Source: Chlamydiota bacterium (GTDB lineage: Bacteria; Chlamydiota; Chlamydiia; Chlamydiales; Parachlamydiaceae). Taken from it: a stretch of 33,507 nt of DNA. This document shows positions 1 through 7,842 of this stretch, piece by piece (position 1 is the first letter of the stretch; each line of letters begins with the position of its first letter). The translations under genes were made by a program, and so were the position numbers. Below the pieces are notes generated by a model. It was not told the DNA's origin and made no database searches. It worked only from the letters and a program-made list of their open reading frames with translations. Where the stretch lies: assembly GCA_013286075.1 (NCBI GenBank), contig JABDGJ010000007.1, positions 1 through 33,507 on the forward strand. The letters are read 5' to 3'.

Positions 1-326
1 AAAAAAAGCGAAACGAAATCTTGCAAATGGCCGTACTACAACCGGCTTTTGCCGTTCTTGATGAGACCGATTCTGGATTGGATATCGATGCGATGCAAGT
101 CGTAGCGCAGGGAGTGAATCAGGTAATGAATAAAGATATGAGTCTGCTTTTAATTACCCACTACCAACGGTTGCTCGACTATATTCGGCCAGATGTTGTT
201 CACGTAATGGTAGACGGAAAAATTGTTCGCTCTGGAAATGCAGATCTTGCATTGGAGTTGGAAGAGAAGGGGTACGATTGGCTTATGCAAGGATCTGTTT
301 ATGATGCAAAATGCATTGGAAAATAG
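1..326 (+). CDS. sufC: SufC, Fe-S assembly ATPase (3' part only)
   Basis: This is the C-terminal third of the ABC-type ATPase of the SUF iron-sulfur assembly machine. SufC energises the SufBCD scaffold in the cytoplasm. The first full codon in frame is at base 3, and the gene starts before the window. Seen in the sequence: [10 protein letters not shown] just after the ABC signature region, then the Walker B and D-loop segment [11 protein letters not shown], then the H-loop [10 protein letters not shown], and the family ending [13 protein letters not shown]. These residues are close to textbook SufC and quite unlike transporter ATPases. The 3' end overlaps the sufD start by 26 bases, which implies translational coupling. 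sufS follows, so this is the tail of a suf operon; sufB presumably lies upstream, outside the window. Confidence 0.95.
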   Translation, partial: KKRNEILQMAVLQPAFAVLDETDSGLDIDAMQVVAQGVNQVMNKDMSLLLITHYQRLLDYIRPDVVHVMVDGKIVRSGNADLALELEEKGYDWLMQGSVYDAKCIGK

Positions 327-1605
327 TTTTAAAGTCCAATTAGAAGAGCTTTATAGAAAAGTTGAGGAAAATTCTCACGACCCTTTTTTAACTCGTTCTA
401 TTATGTGGGACCATTTTTGCAACTTACATCTTCCTTTCAAAGAGACAGAAGGCTATCGCTATATTGCACTGCGACATCTTTTTGAACAGAAGTTTGTATT
501 CCAAGCAACACCGAAAGTCACCAAAGAGCAGATTACCCCATGGGTCTATCCAGAGTGTTCTCGCTCTGTTCTCGTTTTTGTCAACGGAATATACCAAGAA
601 TCCTTATCGTGTAGAGAAAATCTTCCTTCAAAACTCATTGCCTCTACTCTTTTAGAAGCAAATGAGGTATTTGATGCTTTGCTTTCCAACTTATGGACAA
701 AAACGACCAAAGAGGAACGAGATCCCTTTGCTATTTTGAACGGTGCTCTCTATCAAGATGGTGGGTTTGTATATATTCCACCTAATTGTCTGGTGGAATC
801 GCCTATTCAAATTTTGCAAATCACTGTAGGAACTGAACAAGAAACAGAATTTGTAAATCCAAGGTTATTGGTTGTCATGGGGCAGCATTCAAATGCTCGT
901 TTTCTTTTCACCCAACATGCGATTCATTGCAAGGGTTGTTTTATCAATTCGGTAGCAGAATTTGTGATTAATGAAGGGTCTCATGTACACATTATCCAAA
1001 ATGGATGGAATGATCATTCAGCCAAATGGCATTTCGATGCACTTCGCGCAACACTAAAAAAACAGAGCTCATTAAAAACAGTATTTGTGACCAATGGAAG
1101 TGAAACTACTCGGACTGATTACAAAGTTGCATTAGCTGGAGAAGGTGCTGAAGCTCTTCTCAATGGTATTTCTTATCTATCAGATCAAAAAGAATCGCAT
1201 ATTTACGCTATTGTCGATCACCAAGCACCTCATTGTAGGTCATACCAAAGATTCAAGAATGTATTGAATGGCTCTTGTCGATCGAGTTTTGAAGGAAAAA
1301 TTCTTGTTCGGCAAATCGCACAAAAAACAGAAGCATTTCAATTGAACAATAATCTACTCCTTGATGATCGCTCTCAAGCCTACAGCAAACCAAATTTAGA
1401 GGTTTTTGCAGATGATGTTAAAGCGTCCCACGGAGCTACAATAGGACAATTAGACTCCGAACAAGTATTTTACATGAAAACGCGCGGGTTTTCAGAAGAG
1501 ATTGCAAAAAAAATATTGGTTCTTGGGTTTTGTGAGCAAATATTTGAAATGATCCCTTTGCATTCCATGCGTAAAGAATTATCGAAGGCGGTTTCCTATG
1601 CTTAA
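301..1605 (+). CDS. sufD: SufD, Fe-S cluster scaffold subunit
   Basis: SufD is a subunit of the SufBC2D scaffold on which Fe-S clusters are built, using sulfur delivered by SufS. The protein is about 434 residues from the ATG at 301. I chose this start because AAGGA lies about eight bases upstream; the open frame continues further 5' but only as the shadow of sufC. The C-terminal beta-helix core of the SufB/SufD family is recognisable: [18 protein letters not shown], then [20 protein letters not shown], and the conserved [24 protein letters not shown] followed by [15 protein letters not shown]. It overlaps sufC at its start and ends seven bases past the sufS start at 1598, as expected in a coupled operon. 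The N-terminal region is variable, as is usual for SufD. The call is firm and nothing looks broken. Confidence 0.93.
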   Translation: MMQNALENSFKVQLEELYRKVEENSHDPFLTRSIMWDHFCNLHLPFKETEGYRYIALRHLFEQKFVFQATPKVTKEQITPWVYPECSRSVLVFVNGIYQESLSCRENLPSKLIASTLLEANEVFDALLSNLWTKTTKEERDPFAILNGALYQDGGFVYIPPNCLVESPIQILQITVGTEQETEFVNPRLLVVMGQHSNARFLFTQHAIHCKGCFINSVAEFVINEGSHVHIIQNGWNDHSAKWHFDALRATLKKQSSLKTVFVTNGSETTRTDYKVALAGEGAEALLNGISYLSDQKESHIYAIVDHQAPHCRSYQRFKNVLNGSCRSSFEGKILVRQIAQKTEAFQLNNNLLLDDRSQAYSKPNLEVFADDVKASHGATIGQLDSEQVFYMKTRGFSEEIAKKILVLGFCEQIFEMIPLHSMRKELSKAVSYA

Positions 1606-1649
1606 TGTGGAAAAAATTAGACAAGATTTTCCTATGCTAAAAAAAAACG
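1598..1649 (+). other. Displaced 5' end of sufS with A9 slippage run
   Basis: This short stretch encodes the first 17 or so residues of SufS in a frame different from the rest of the gene. It starts with an ATG that overlaps the sufD stop, a normal coupled arrangement. The A9 run at 1639-1647 is where the frame is lost. Read without a frame change it stops soon after, at a TGA near 1677. Long A runs are known sites of transcriptional slippage in AT-rich intracellular bacteria. That function here is an inference. Confidence 0.75.
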
Positions 1650-2822
1650 ATGCATGGAAAACCCCTAGTTTACTTTGATTCGGCTGCTACAGCACAAAAA
1701 CCGTCTATCGTCATACAGACTATTTCTGATTTTTATCGGGACCACTATGCCACTGTGCATCGCGCTATTTATGAACTTGCCATTCGTGCCACTGAGCAAT
1801 ACCAGCAAACTCGCCAAAAGGTACAGCGTTTTTTACATGCGAAAAAAAGAGAAGAAATCATTTTTACACGAGGGACTACAGAATCGATTAACTTGGTTGC
1901 TTATTCTTTTGGAAAAGCATTTGTGAAGCCTGGAGATGAAATTCTAGTGAGTGCGATGGAGCATCACTCGAATATCGTTCCTTGGCAAATTCTTTGCGAA
2001 GAGAGGGGAGCGGTTTTGAAAGTAATCCCTATGAATGAGAAAGGAGAATTATTACTCGATGAATATGCTCATTTGCTAAACAAACGGACAAAATTAGTTG
2101 CCGTCAATCAAATTTCAAACGCCCTTGGAACAGTCAATCCAATAAAAAAAATGATTCAAATGGCTCATGAAAAGGGAGCCAAGTTTCTCGTCGATGGTGC
2201 CCAAAGCGCTCCTCATATTCCAGTTGACGTCCAAGATCTCGATGCGGATTTTTTTGTTTTTTCAGGTCATAAAGTCATGGGTCCTACTGGAATTGGTATA
2301 CTGTATGGAAAAGAAGAACTATTGAACCAAATGCCTCCTTATCAAGGAGGGGGCGATATGATAGAAAAAGTCACTTTTTCTCATACCACCTACAATACTC
2401 TCCCTTTTAAATTTGAAGCAGGAACCCCGATGATTGCAGAGATTATAGGTCTTGGGGCGGCAATTGATTACATGGAACAGGTAGGAATGGAGAATATCCA
2501 ACAATGGGAAGCTGAATTATTGCGGTATGCAACCGCACAAATCAAAGACATTCCTGGTTTGCATATTGTGGGGCAAGCGGCAGAAAAAAGGGGGGGATTA
2601 ATTAGTTTTATCATCGATGGAATACATCCTCTCGATATCGGAAGTCTTCTCGATTTACATGGAATTGCCATTCGAACTGGACATCACTGTGCACAGCCTG
2701 TGATGGATTTCTTTCATATCTCTTCGACAGCTCGGGCTTCTTTTGCATTTTATAATACAAAAGAAGAAATTGATTATTTCGTATCTTGCCTCCAAGAGTG
2801 CATTCGCAAAATAAAGAATTAA
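1650..2822 (+). CDS. sufS: SufS cysteine desulfurase, apparent 5' frameshift
   Basis: SufS is a PLP-dependent group II cysteine desulfurase that supplies sulfur to the SufBCD scaffold. The frame from 1650 encodes 390 residues. The PLP lysine is in SGHKVMGP (K208 in this numbering) and the active cysteine is in RTGHHCAQP (C347); EHHSN and DGAQSAPH are also present. The expected N-terminus lies in another frame: ATG at 1598 gives [16 protein letters not shown], exactly how SufS proteins begin. The two frames meet at a run of nine A (1639-1647). With eight A the reading would be continuous as DFPMLKKTMHGKPLVYFD, and the protein would be about 408 residues, the usual length. No ribosome site precedes 1650. 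Either the count is an error, or the gene is mutated, or polymerase slippage restores the frame. Confidence 0.9.
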   Translation: MHGKPLVYFDSAATAQKPSIVIQTISDFYRDHYATVHRAIYELAIRATEQYQQTRQKVQRFLHAKKREEIIFTRGTTESINLVAYSFGKAFVKPGDEILVSAMEHHSNIVPWQILCEERGAVLKVIPMNEKGELLLDEYAHLLNKRTKLVAVNQISNALGTVNPIKKMIQMAHEKGAKFLVDGAQSAPHIPVDVQDLDADFFVFSGHKVMGPTGIGILYGKEELLNQMPPYQGGGDMIEKVTFSHTTYNTLPFKFEAGTPMIAEIIGLGAAIDYMEQVGMENIQQWEAELLRYATAQIKDIPGLHIVGQAAEKRGGLISFIIDGIHPLDIGSLLDLHGIAIRTGHHCAQPVMDFFHISSTARASFAFYNTKEEIDYFVSCLQECIRKIKN

Positions 2823-2829
2823 TTCTCTA

Positions 2830-3768
2830 ATGCATATTTCATTAGAAGAAGCCATTCAAGCCATTAGAAAAGGAAAGGTGATTGCCATTCCTACAGAAAC
2901 CGTATATGGCTTAGCAGCCTCTTTAGATCATTCTGCTGCCTTAGAACAGATTTTTGCTTTGAAGAAACGTCCTCTGCTCAATCCCCTCATCGTCCACATT
3001 TCTGCTATGGAACAGATAGATTCTTGTATTTCTGAATATCCTCCCCATTTTGACAAAATAGCTACCACTTTTTGGCCAGGCCCTCTTACCTGTATTCTTC
3101 CAGTCAATGAGGGAATTCCTCCCATCGTAAGAGCGGGATTGCGAACTGTAGGGGTTCGAATGCCAGCCCTTTCCCTCACCCGGCAGCTCATCCAAGAAGT
3201 GGGCCCTCTAGCCATGCCTTCGGCAAATTTATCAGGGAAACCTTCTGCAACAAAAATAGAACACATCGAGGAAGATTTTGGACTAGATTTTCCTATATTG
3301 AAAGGGGGGACAGGTATTAAAGGATTAGAATCAACCGTGATCTTCTATCGAGAAGGACAATGGTCCATTATTCGCCAAGGAGCTTTATCACAAGAAGCCT
3401 TTGCTCCTGTATTGGGATATATTCCTTCTATTGCTGTAAAAGATAAAGAAACAATCCTTTGTCCAGGTCAATTATTTCGTCATTATGCACCGCTAGCAAA
3501 ACTATTTATAAGCAGTCAGGATAGAGAAGACTGTTCTTGCATTCTCGGATTTATAGAAAAAAACTACCCACTAGGCAAAACCGTATTTTTTTTAGGCTCA
3601 CTACATGACCCGGTAAAAGTAGCTGAGAGTCTGTACGAGACATTGCGAAGGCTTGATCGCGAAGGAATCAAGAAAGCATGGATCGACACAGATTTCCCTC
3701 AGGAAGGGTTGTGGCGAACAATTCGAGAAAGAATATTGCGCGCTGCAGCGACTGAAGATTCAAAATAA
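2830..3768 (+). CDS. Sua5/TsaC threonylcarbamoyl-AMP synthase
   Basis: This protein makes threonylcarbamoyl-adenylate from threonine, bicarbonate and ATP, the first step of the universal t6A37 modification of ANN-decoding tRNAs. The N-terminal YrdC domain (about residues 1-190) shows KVIAIPTETVYGLAA, KKRPLLNPLIVHI, FWPGPLT, VGVRMP and MPSANLSGKPSAT, which are the nucleotide and substrate site motifs. A linker with PGQLFRHYAPLAKL leads to a C-terminal Sua5-type domain. At 312 residues this is therefore the long Sua5 form and not the short TsaC form. The start at 2830 is seven bases after sufS ends; the ribosome site is weak, so it may be co-translated. It could be named sua5 or tsaC; the function is the same. 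Confidence 0.92.
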   Translation: MHISLEEAIQAIRKGKVIAIPTETVYGLAASLDHSAALEQIFALKKRPLLNPLIVHISAMEQIDSCISEYPPHFDKIATTFWPGPLTCILPVNEGIPPIVRAGLRTVGVRMPALSLTRQLIQEVGPLAMPSANLSGKPSATKIEHIEEDFGLDFPILKGGTGIKGLESTVIFYREGQWSIIRQGALSQEAFAPVLGYIPSIAVKDKETILCPGQLFRHYAPLAKLFISSQDREDCSCILGFIEKNYPLGKTVFFLGSLHDPVKVAESLYETLRRLDREGIKKAWIDTDFPQEGLWRTIRERILRAAATEDSK

Positions 3769-3777
3769 TCTAACGAA

Positions 3778-3806
3778 TTGTTCTTTTTACCCAGAAATAT
3801 TATTAT
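3778..3806 (+). promoter_or_regulatory. Candidate sigma-70-type promoter for the RING-like gene
   Basis: TTGTTC at 3778-3783 and TATTAT at 3801-3806 are separated by exactly 17 bases. Transcription would begin near 3813, giving a leader of about 37 bases and an AGGA ribosome site before the ATG at 3850. The match is by eye. It suggests that the small gene is transcribed on its own and is not part of the suf-sua5 unit. Confidence 0.45.
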
Positions 3807-3849
3807 AGAACGTCATTGATAGTTTTTAAGCTTATTAATAGGATTTATT

Positions 3850-4254
3850 ATGCATTGTGTTTCTCACTATTGTGTACAATGTGGTCTAGATACACAAGAT
3901 GTTCTCACAGCAAAAGATGGAACCAGATACGTTCCTGCAGTATTACACAAGACCATTGAAGGAGTTGAACATAAAATTCACAGGATTTGTGCGAGCACCT
4001 TATTTGACAAGCAATTAGATAGGGAGCCAGAAGGTGTTCACCCTGATGATACAAGTCGTTTACCTTTTAAATGTCCAATACCATGGTGCCTGGAGCCTAT
4101 CTCTTTTACAGATGCTGTACGTGCGTATGGAATTGGACAAGAGGGATTAGCTCTTTGCATTAAAAATACAAGACAATTTCGTTCTAGCACCTCTCAAACA
4201 AAAGATACATACATACAAATGAGCACAGATAGCAATTTCTGTATTATTCTTTAA
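3850..4254 (+). CDS. Small Cys/His-rich protein, RING-H2-like
   Basis: I do not recognise an ortholog of this 134-residue protein. Its Cys and His pattern resembles a RING-H2 zinc finger: C8-x2-C11, then H41-x2-H44-x2-C47, then C75-P-x3-C80 followed by LEPI. Eukaryotic RING-H2 domains show CxxC, then HxxHxxC, then CPxC with a similar tail. Seven of the eight usual ligands can be placed. The third ligand, normally a Cys just before the first His, is missing, and the last pair is spaced by four residues and not two. There is no signal peptide and no membrane segment. The C-terminal 45 residues are polar and rich in Ser and Thr. It lies convergent to the T3S operon, 25 bases away. Environmental chlamydiae are known to carry RING, U-box and F-box effector candidates, so a secreted ubiquitin-pathway effector is a reasonable inference but is unproven. 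Confidence 0.6.
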   Translation: MHCVSHYCVQCGLDTQDVLTAKDGTRYVPAVLHKTIEGVEHKIHRICASTLFDKQLDREPEGVHPDDTSRLPFKCPIPWCLEPISFTDAVRAYGIGQEGLALCIKNTRQFRSSTSQTKDTYIQMSTDSNFCIIL

Positions 4255-4279
4255 ATTTCGAGGTTTGTGAACACCCTCT

Positions 4280-5134
4280 TTAGGCCGGAGCGGGCTGGAA
4301 TTGCTGCATCAATACGATAATGTAATCTAGGGCGCTATAAGTTTGCTTTATAATTTCATCGATAAACAAATTGAAACCTATAAAGACGACGAAGAGTGCT
4401 AGAAGTGATTTTAGTGGCATTCCGAGAAACGTAATTTGGACTTGGGGTGCAAGTCTATTGGCTATCCCTAGAAAGAAGTCGGTCATTAATATCATGATGA
4501 GAGCAGGGGCAGCGAGCTGTGTACTCAAAATCATTACATTCCCCAAGATTTTTCCTGCATATTGCACTAAAGGAGAAGATGTTTCCAATGACAGGGGGTT
4601 AATCATCTTATCAGGAGGCAATATCCCATAAGATTCTGAAATCATCTCCAATACAAGAAAAGGGCCTTCAATGGAGAAAAAGAGGTAGATTAACATTAAA
4701 TTGAAGAGTGTTCCCAAAGGAGAGGATTGGTTTTGAACAGTGGGGTCATTTACCATTAAGCTTGCACCACCTCGTTGGTGATCAATCAAAATTCCTGCAC
4801 TTTGGACGATCATAAAAGGGATCGAAAGAAAAAAACCGAGCAATAAGCCAATAAAAATTTCCTTTAAAAAATAAAGAACGAGTTGCAAATCAAAAACAAG
4901 AGGTGTTGTGGTAATCACCATCAATTGAGGGAGAAAAATAGCAAAGATAGAAATAGCAAATGCCACTTTAGCGGGGCGTGGAAGAATCTTTCCTCCAAAA
5001 AATGGAACGAGAGCAATGATCGGCATCATTCTTCCTAAGAAAAGAAAAAAAAGAGAAATGAATGCGATGAGATTTTGTTTATCAAATGCGGAATGAGCAT
5101 AGAGGGAAACATAGTCTCCTTCATGACCGTCCAC
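4280..5134 (-). CDS. sctT: SctT (CdsT/YscT/FliR family), T3S export apparatus
   Basis: SctT is an integral membrane part of the export gate of the type III secretion system, at the core of the SctRST assembly in the inner membrane. The 284-residue protein has about six hydrophobic segments. Family features include LGRMMPIIALVPFFGG near the N-terminus, GGASLMVNDPTVQNQSSPLG in the middle and ANRLAPQVQITFLGMPLKS near the C-terminus, where FliR proteins carry N-x-F-x-x-G-x-P-x-K. Translation probably starts at a GTG at 5134, which has GGAG eight bases upstream and overlaps the sctS stop. A stronger-looking AAGGAG followed by ATG nearby is in the wrong frame and soon stops. It is the last gene of the minus-strand T3S operon. 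Confidence 0.93.
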   Translation of the reverse strand: MDGHEGDYVSLYAHSAFDKQNLIAFISLFFLFLGRMMPIIALVPFFGGKILPRPAKVAFAISIFAIFLPQLMVITTTPLVFDLQLVLYFLKEIFIGLLLGFFLSIPFMIVQSAGILIDHQRGGASLMVNDPTVQNQSSPLGTLFNLMLIYLFFSIEGPFLVLEMISESYGILPPDKMINPLSLETSSPLVQYAGKILGNVMILSTQLAAPALIMILMTDFFLGIANRLAPQVQITFLGMPLKSLLALFVVFIGFNLFIDEIIKQTYSALDYIIVLMQQFQPAPA

Positions 5135-5405
5135 TTAACACACTCCACTGGGGAAAATGAAGAAAAATATCGCTAGCAAAACTCATGATCTGAGCACCAA
5201 GCCATCCACCCAATAGCATGAGAGTCAAGGTTACTGCAACTAACTTTACAGTAAAAGAAAGGGTCTGCTCTTGAATTTGGGTAGCTGCTTGAAAAATTGC
5301 GACGATAATTCCAAAAAACATGCTCACCAAAATAGGGGTAGCTGAAAGAATCAGAATCAATAACATGGCTTGGTAAGCGAGTTGTACAACTTGACTTTGA
5401 AACAT
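5121..5405 (-). CDS. sctS: SctS (CdsS/YscS/FliQ family), T3S export apparatus
   Basis: SctS is a small inner membrane protein with two transmembrane hairpin helices that joins SctR and SctT in the export gate. From the ATG at 5405 it has 94 residues, the normal size for FliQ/YscS. The first helix is AMLLILILSATPILVSMFFG and the second is SFTVKLVAVTLTLMLLGGWL, with the conserved polar AIFQAATQIQEQTL between them. I chose 5405 over the upstream in-frame start at 5453 because MFQSQVVQLAYQ is a typical start and a perfect AAGGAGGTG precedes it, although the spacing to the ATG is only two bases. It lies 19 bases after sctR and overlaps sctT. Confidence 0.92.
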   Translation of the reverse strand: MFQSQVVQLAYQAMLLILILSATPILVSMFFGIIVAIFQAATQIQEQTLSFTVKLVAVTLTLMLLGGWLGAQIMSFASDIFLHFPQWSVLSGRS

Positions 5406-5424
5406 ACACCTCCTTCGATATAGG

Positions 5425-6351
5425 TCATTGGAAAGTTTTGACGAGTCCTTCAATCAAGAGAGTCCAACCATCAAGCATGACAAGCAAAAATAGCTTTAAT
5501 GGCATCGATATTGTTACAGGAGATAACATCATCATTCCCATCGCTAACAGGATATTAGAGGTGACCAGGTCAATTACAAAGAAAGGAATATAGATAAGTA
5601 CTCCAATCTCAAAAGCATCTTTTAGTTGTCCAGTAATATAGGAGGGAACAAGTACGATAAAATCATCTGGTTTTAGGGTTTCTCGGAATGCCTCAGGCAG
5701 ACCTCGATAGGCAAGACGATAAAACAAGGCTTGGTGTTTTGCTGCACTATTTCTCTTTAAAAAGTCTTTTAGAGGACCGCTTGCTGCATTGGCTACTTCA
5801 ATCACATAGGTAGAAGAACTTGCAGAAAGAAGGGAGTCTGGAACTGTTTTTTGATAGATTGCGCCTTGGGCTGCTTCATACATTTTTGCGGCTGTCGGAT
5901 ACATAATGAAAAGACTCAGGAGAAAAGCAACACCGTTAATGACTTGGTTTGGAGGTGCTTGTTGCACCCCTAAAGCAGTTCGCAATAGAGAAAGAACAAC
6001 AACGATTTTGAGAAAGGAAGTCAAAATCATAATCATAAAAGGGAGAAGAGAGAGGAGCGATAAAAGAACTGCTTGTGTAATGAGGGAGGGGCGTTGTAAA
6101 GTTCCTAATTCTTGTTTTGCAGCGGAGAGAGCACTACTTTCAGGAGGTTGTTTTTGGCTGCGCGTCAAGCTCGGGGAGTTCACTGTTTGTGAAGCCGGCA
6201 AAGTAGTTGTTCCCCCGTCTGTTGTTGTCGGAGGTCGGGGACTAATCACTTGTGAGTAGAGTGAGTGGGGGATATAGGAAAGAATAGATAACAGGAAAAG
6301 AGCTAATAATAAAGTTTTATAGGAGAAAAAACTTAGAATACGTGTGAACAT
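5425..6351 (-). CDS. sctR: SctR (CdsR/YscR/FliP family), T3S export apparatus
   Basis: SctR is the pentameric core of the T3S export gate. The 308-residue protein begins with a hydrophobic segment (about residues 12-33, possibly a cleaved signal peptide). A Pro, Thr and Ser-rich linker of about 60 residues follows (SPRPPTTTDGGTTTLP and onwards), and then the conserved FliP body. Body motifs are LLPFMIMILTSFLKIVVVLS, RTALGVQQAPPNQVINGVA, FLLSLFIMYP, DDFIVLVPSYITGQLKDAF and a final pair of membrane segments with GMMMLSPVTISMPLKL. The long N-terminal extension is larger than in Yersinia YscR (about 217 residues) and is of the type seen in chlamydial CdsR and in flagellar FliP. It sits directly after sctL with one base of overlap, which implies coupling. 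Confidence 0.94.
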   Translation of the reverse strand: MFTRILSFFSYKTLLLALFLLSILSYIPHSLYSQVISPRPPTTTDGGTTTLPASQTVNSPSLTRSQKQPPESSALSAAKQELGTLQRPSLITQAVLLSLLSLLPFMIMILTSFLKIVVVLSLLRTALGVQQAPPNQVINGVAFLLSLFIMYPTAAKMYEAAQGAIYQKTVPDSLLSASSSTYVIEVANAASGPLKDFLKRNSAAKHQALFYRLAYRGLPEAFRETLKPDDFIVLVPSYITGQLKDAFEIGVLIYIPFFVIDLVTSNILLAMGMMMLSPVTISMPLKLFLLVMLDGWTLLIEGLVKTFQ

Positions 6352-6998
6352 TATTGATCCTTTTCTCCGTTTTTGATCATATTTTCAAATGCTTTTTCCA
6401 ATACGCGCCATCGATGTTCCATTTTGCCGTTGTTAATGATCCCAATTTCAGTTTCGATAATGCAACCGCCAGGTTCAACATCCTCTCGCGTTCGAATAGA
6501 TAAATTTTCCAATTGTTCAAATAAATCACGTAATCGCTTTTTATTTTTTTCAATCAGTTCTAATTCTTTTTTATTAACATAAATCACAATTTTTTTATGA
6601 GTAGATACTGCTTTTAAATTCGTGGCAATGATATCGACAATGGTATCTTCAGAAAGCGCGATCTCGCGACCTACGATTTTTTTTGCAGCGGTGAGTGCGA
6701 TCGGAATAATCGATTTTTGTGTTTCATGTCGCAGTTTTTCAAGTTGTTTTTCTAAGAAAACGAGATGTTCCGCCCACTCTTTAAATCCTTCTTCATACCC
6801 TTGTTTAAACCCTTCCTCTTTGAGTTTTTCACACTCTTGCGTCACTTGCACACGATACGCTTCTGCCTCTTTCTTTATAGTATCCAATATTTCTATTGCA
6901 TTTTGTAACACTGAAAATTCAGCAGCCGGAATAATTTTTGTTTTTGGTGCTTTTCGAATCTGGTCTCCACGAAGTAATGAAAAAAGTTTTTTTGTCAT
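6351..6998 (-). CDS. sctL: SctL (CdsL/YscL/FliH family), T3S stator
   Basis: SctL binds and regulates the secretion ATPase SctN and links it to the cytoplasmic sorting platform. The 215-residue soluble protein shows the family layout: a basic N-terminus, a predicted coiled coil with the repeated glycine helix GFKQGYEEGFKEWAEHL (about residues 63-80), and a C-terminal globular domain resembling the delta subunit of ATP synthase. The last part contains the conserved IRTREDVEPGGCIIETEIG. Its start overlaps the end of the gene before it by four bases (ATGA type), and its stop touches sctR. The position and content match CdsL (CT561) of Chlamydia. Confidence 0.9.
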   Translation of the reverse strand: MTKKLFSLLRGDQIRKAPKTKIIPAAEFSVLQNAIEILDTIKKEAEAYRVQVTQECEKLKEEGFKQGYEEGFKEWAEHLVFLEKQLEKLRHETQKSIIPIALTAAKKIVGREIALSEDTIVDIIATNLKAVSTHKKIVIYVNKKELELIEKNKKRLRDLFEQLENLSIRTREDVEPGGCIIETEIGIINNGKMEHRWRVLEKAFENMIKNGEKDQ

Positions 6999-7840
6999 AA
7001 GTTGTTTGTGTGTAAGAAGTTCATTAAATAAATGAGCTGTTGTTGGAGAATGTGCGTGACTTTTTTATCTTTTGAAAGTGCAACCTCTTTTACAAAAATT
7101 TTCCCCCGACCGATGTCGAGAATATGGGCAATATGCCAAATCAAATCTGGGTGTTCTCCAGAAAAAGAACGACTGAAGCGAACTAATCCTCTTTTGTGTA
7201 GAAGTTGTTTTAACTCCTTAATTTCGATTGTTGAAAGATCAATCTTTAGAGGAGGAAAGGTCAATTGTTCTTTTTTATGCAAACAGGTTTTTAAGTGATG
7301 AAATTGCTTTGGAGTTAATGAGGTATAAATTTTTTTTAAAGCGTTTGAATTCACAATAGGGCGGATTTCAGAAGCCAGATCATGCAACCCTAAATAATCA
7401 ATAAGATGAACAATGTCCGATTTTTTCCACTCTGTCAAACGGGTGAGTGGACTTGGAGGAAGATATTCGATGGGAAGATGAGAGCCCATGTCAAGTAGGC
7501 GGTAGAGTTCAGTAAGGAAAAACGATTTTGCTAGAGGAGAAATAGGAGAGGCATTTTCTAGTGTCTTGTCCAATTTGTTACTGAGTCCGATTGCAGCAGA
7601 AACAGATGGCTGTAATACTTCCGGAAAATGAGATAATAGAGATTCAATCCAAGAATAATGGATGCTCGACAAGGAACTATGAGGTTGCTGTAAGATTGGA
7701 TGGAGATTCGAAGAAGTGATAGAATAGTCCTTGATTTGTTTGAATTCTTCTTTGGATAAAAATTGCGCCAAAGGAATATTGCTTTTAGGATCATAACGGT
7801 TGATTAATACTCGAAGTATTGCCACAGCACGTGGATCCAT
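6995..7840 (-). CDS. T3S operon protein in the CT560 position, candidate SctK
   Basis: This 281-residue soluble protein has no recognisable domain by eye. It occupies the place of Chlamydia CT560, between the sctJ and sctL genes, which is also where sctK (YscK, OrgA) sits in other injectisomes. It is Leu-rich and mostly helical in composition, has no signal peptide or membrane segment, and begins with MDPRAVAILRVLIN. The middle segment LTRLTEWKKSDIVHLIDYLG and a repeat-like pattern of short helices resemble an adaptor protein. It overlaps sctL by four bases and follows sctJ by two, so it is firmly embedded in the operon. A role in the sorting platform, joining SctL and SctN to the inner ring, is inferred from position only. 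Confidence 0.6.
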   Translation of the reverse strand: MDPRAVAILRVLINRYDPKSNIPLAQFLSKEEFKQIKDYSITSSNLHPILQQPHSSLSSIHYSWIESLLSHFPEVLQPSVSAAIGLSNKLDKTLENASPISPLAKSFFLTELYRLLDMGSHLPIEYLPPSPLTRLTEWKKSDIVHLIDYLGLHDLASEIRPIVNSNALKKIYTSLTPKQFHHLKTCLHKKEQLTFPPLKIDLSTIEIKELKQLLHKRGLVRFSRSFSGEHPDLIWHIAHILDIGRGKIFVKEVALSKDKKVTHILQQQLIYLMNFLHTNNL

Positions 7841-7842
7841 AT

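Noticed and set aside
4262..4282. GAGGGTGTT on the minus strand at the end of sctT, like the MITE ends
   Set aside because: Only nine bases match, there is no partner inverted repeat and no target duplication, and a 9-base match by chance in a window this size is not rare.
5060..5120. AAGGAG followed by ATG as the sctT start, implying a frameshift in a T8 run
   Set aside because: That frame stops after about 25 codons and has no family similarity, while the GTG-started frame contains the conserved SctT N-terminal helix and has its own GGAG.
6622..7035. 137-codon plus-strand open frame opposite sctL
   Set aside because: It is antisense to a well-conserved T3S gene, is Ser and Phe-rich because of the reversed Lys and Glu codons, and has no ribosome site.
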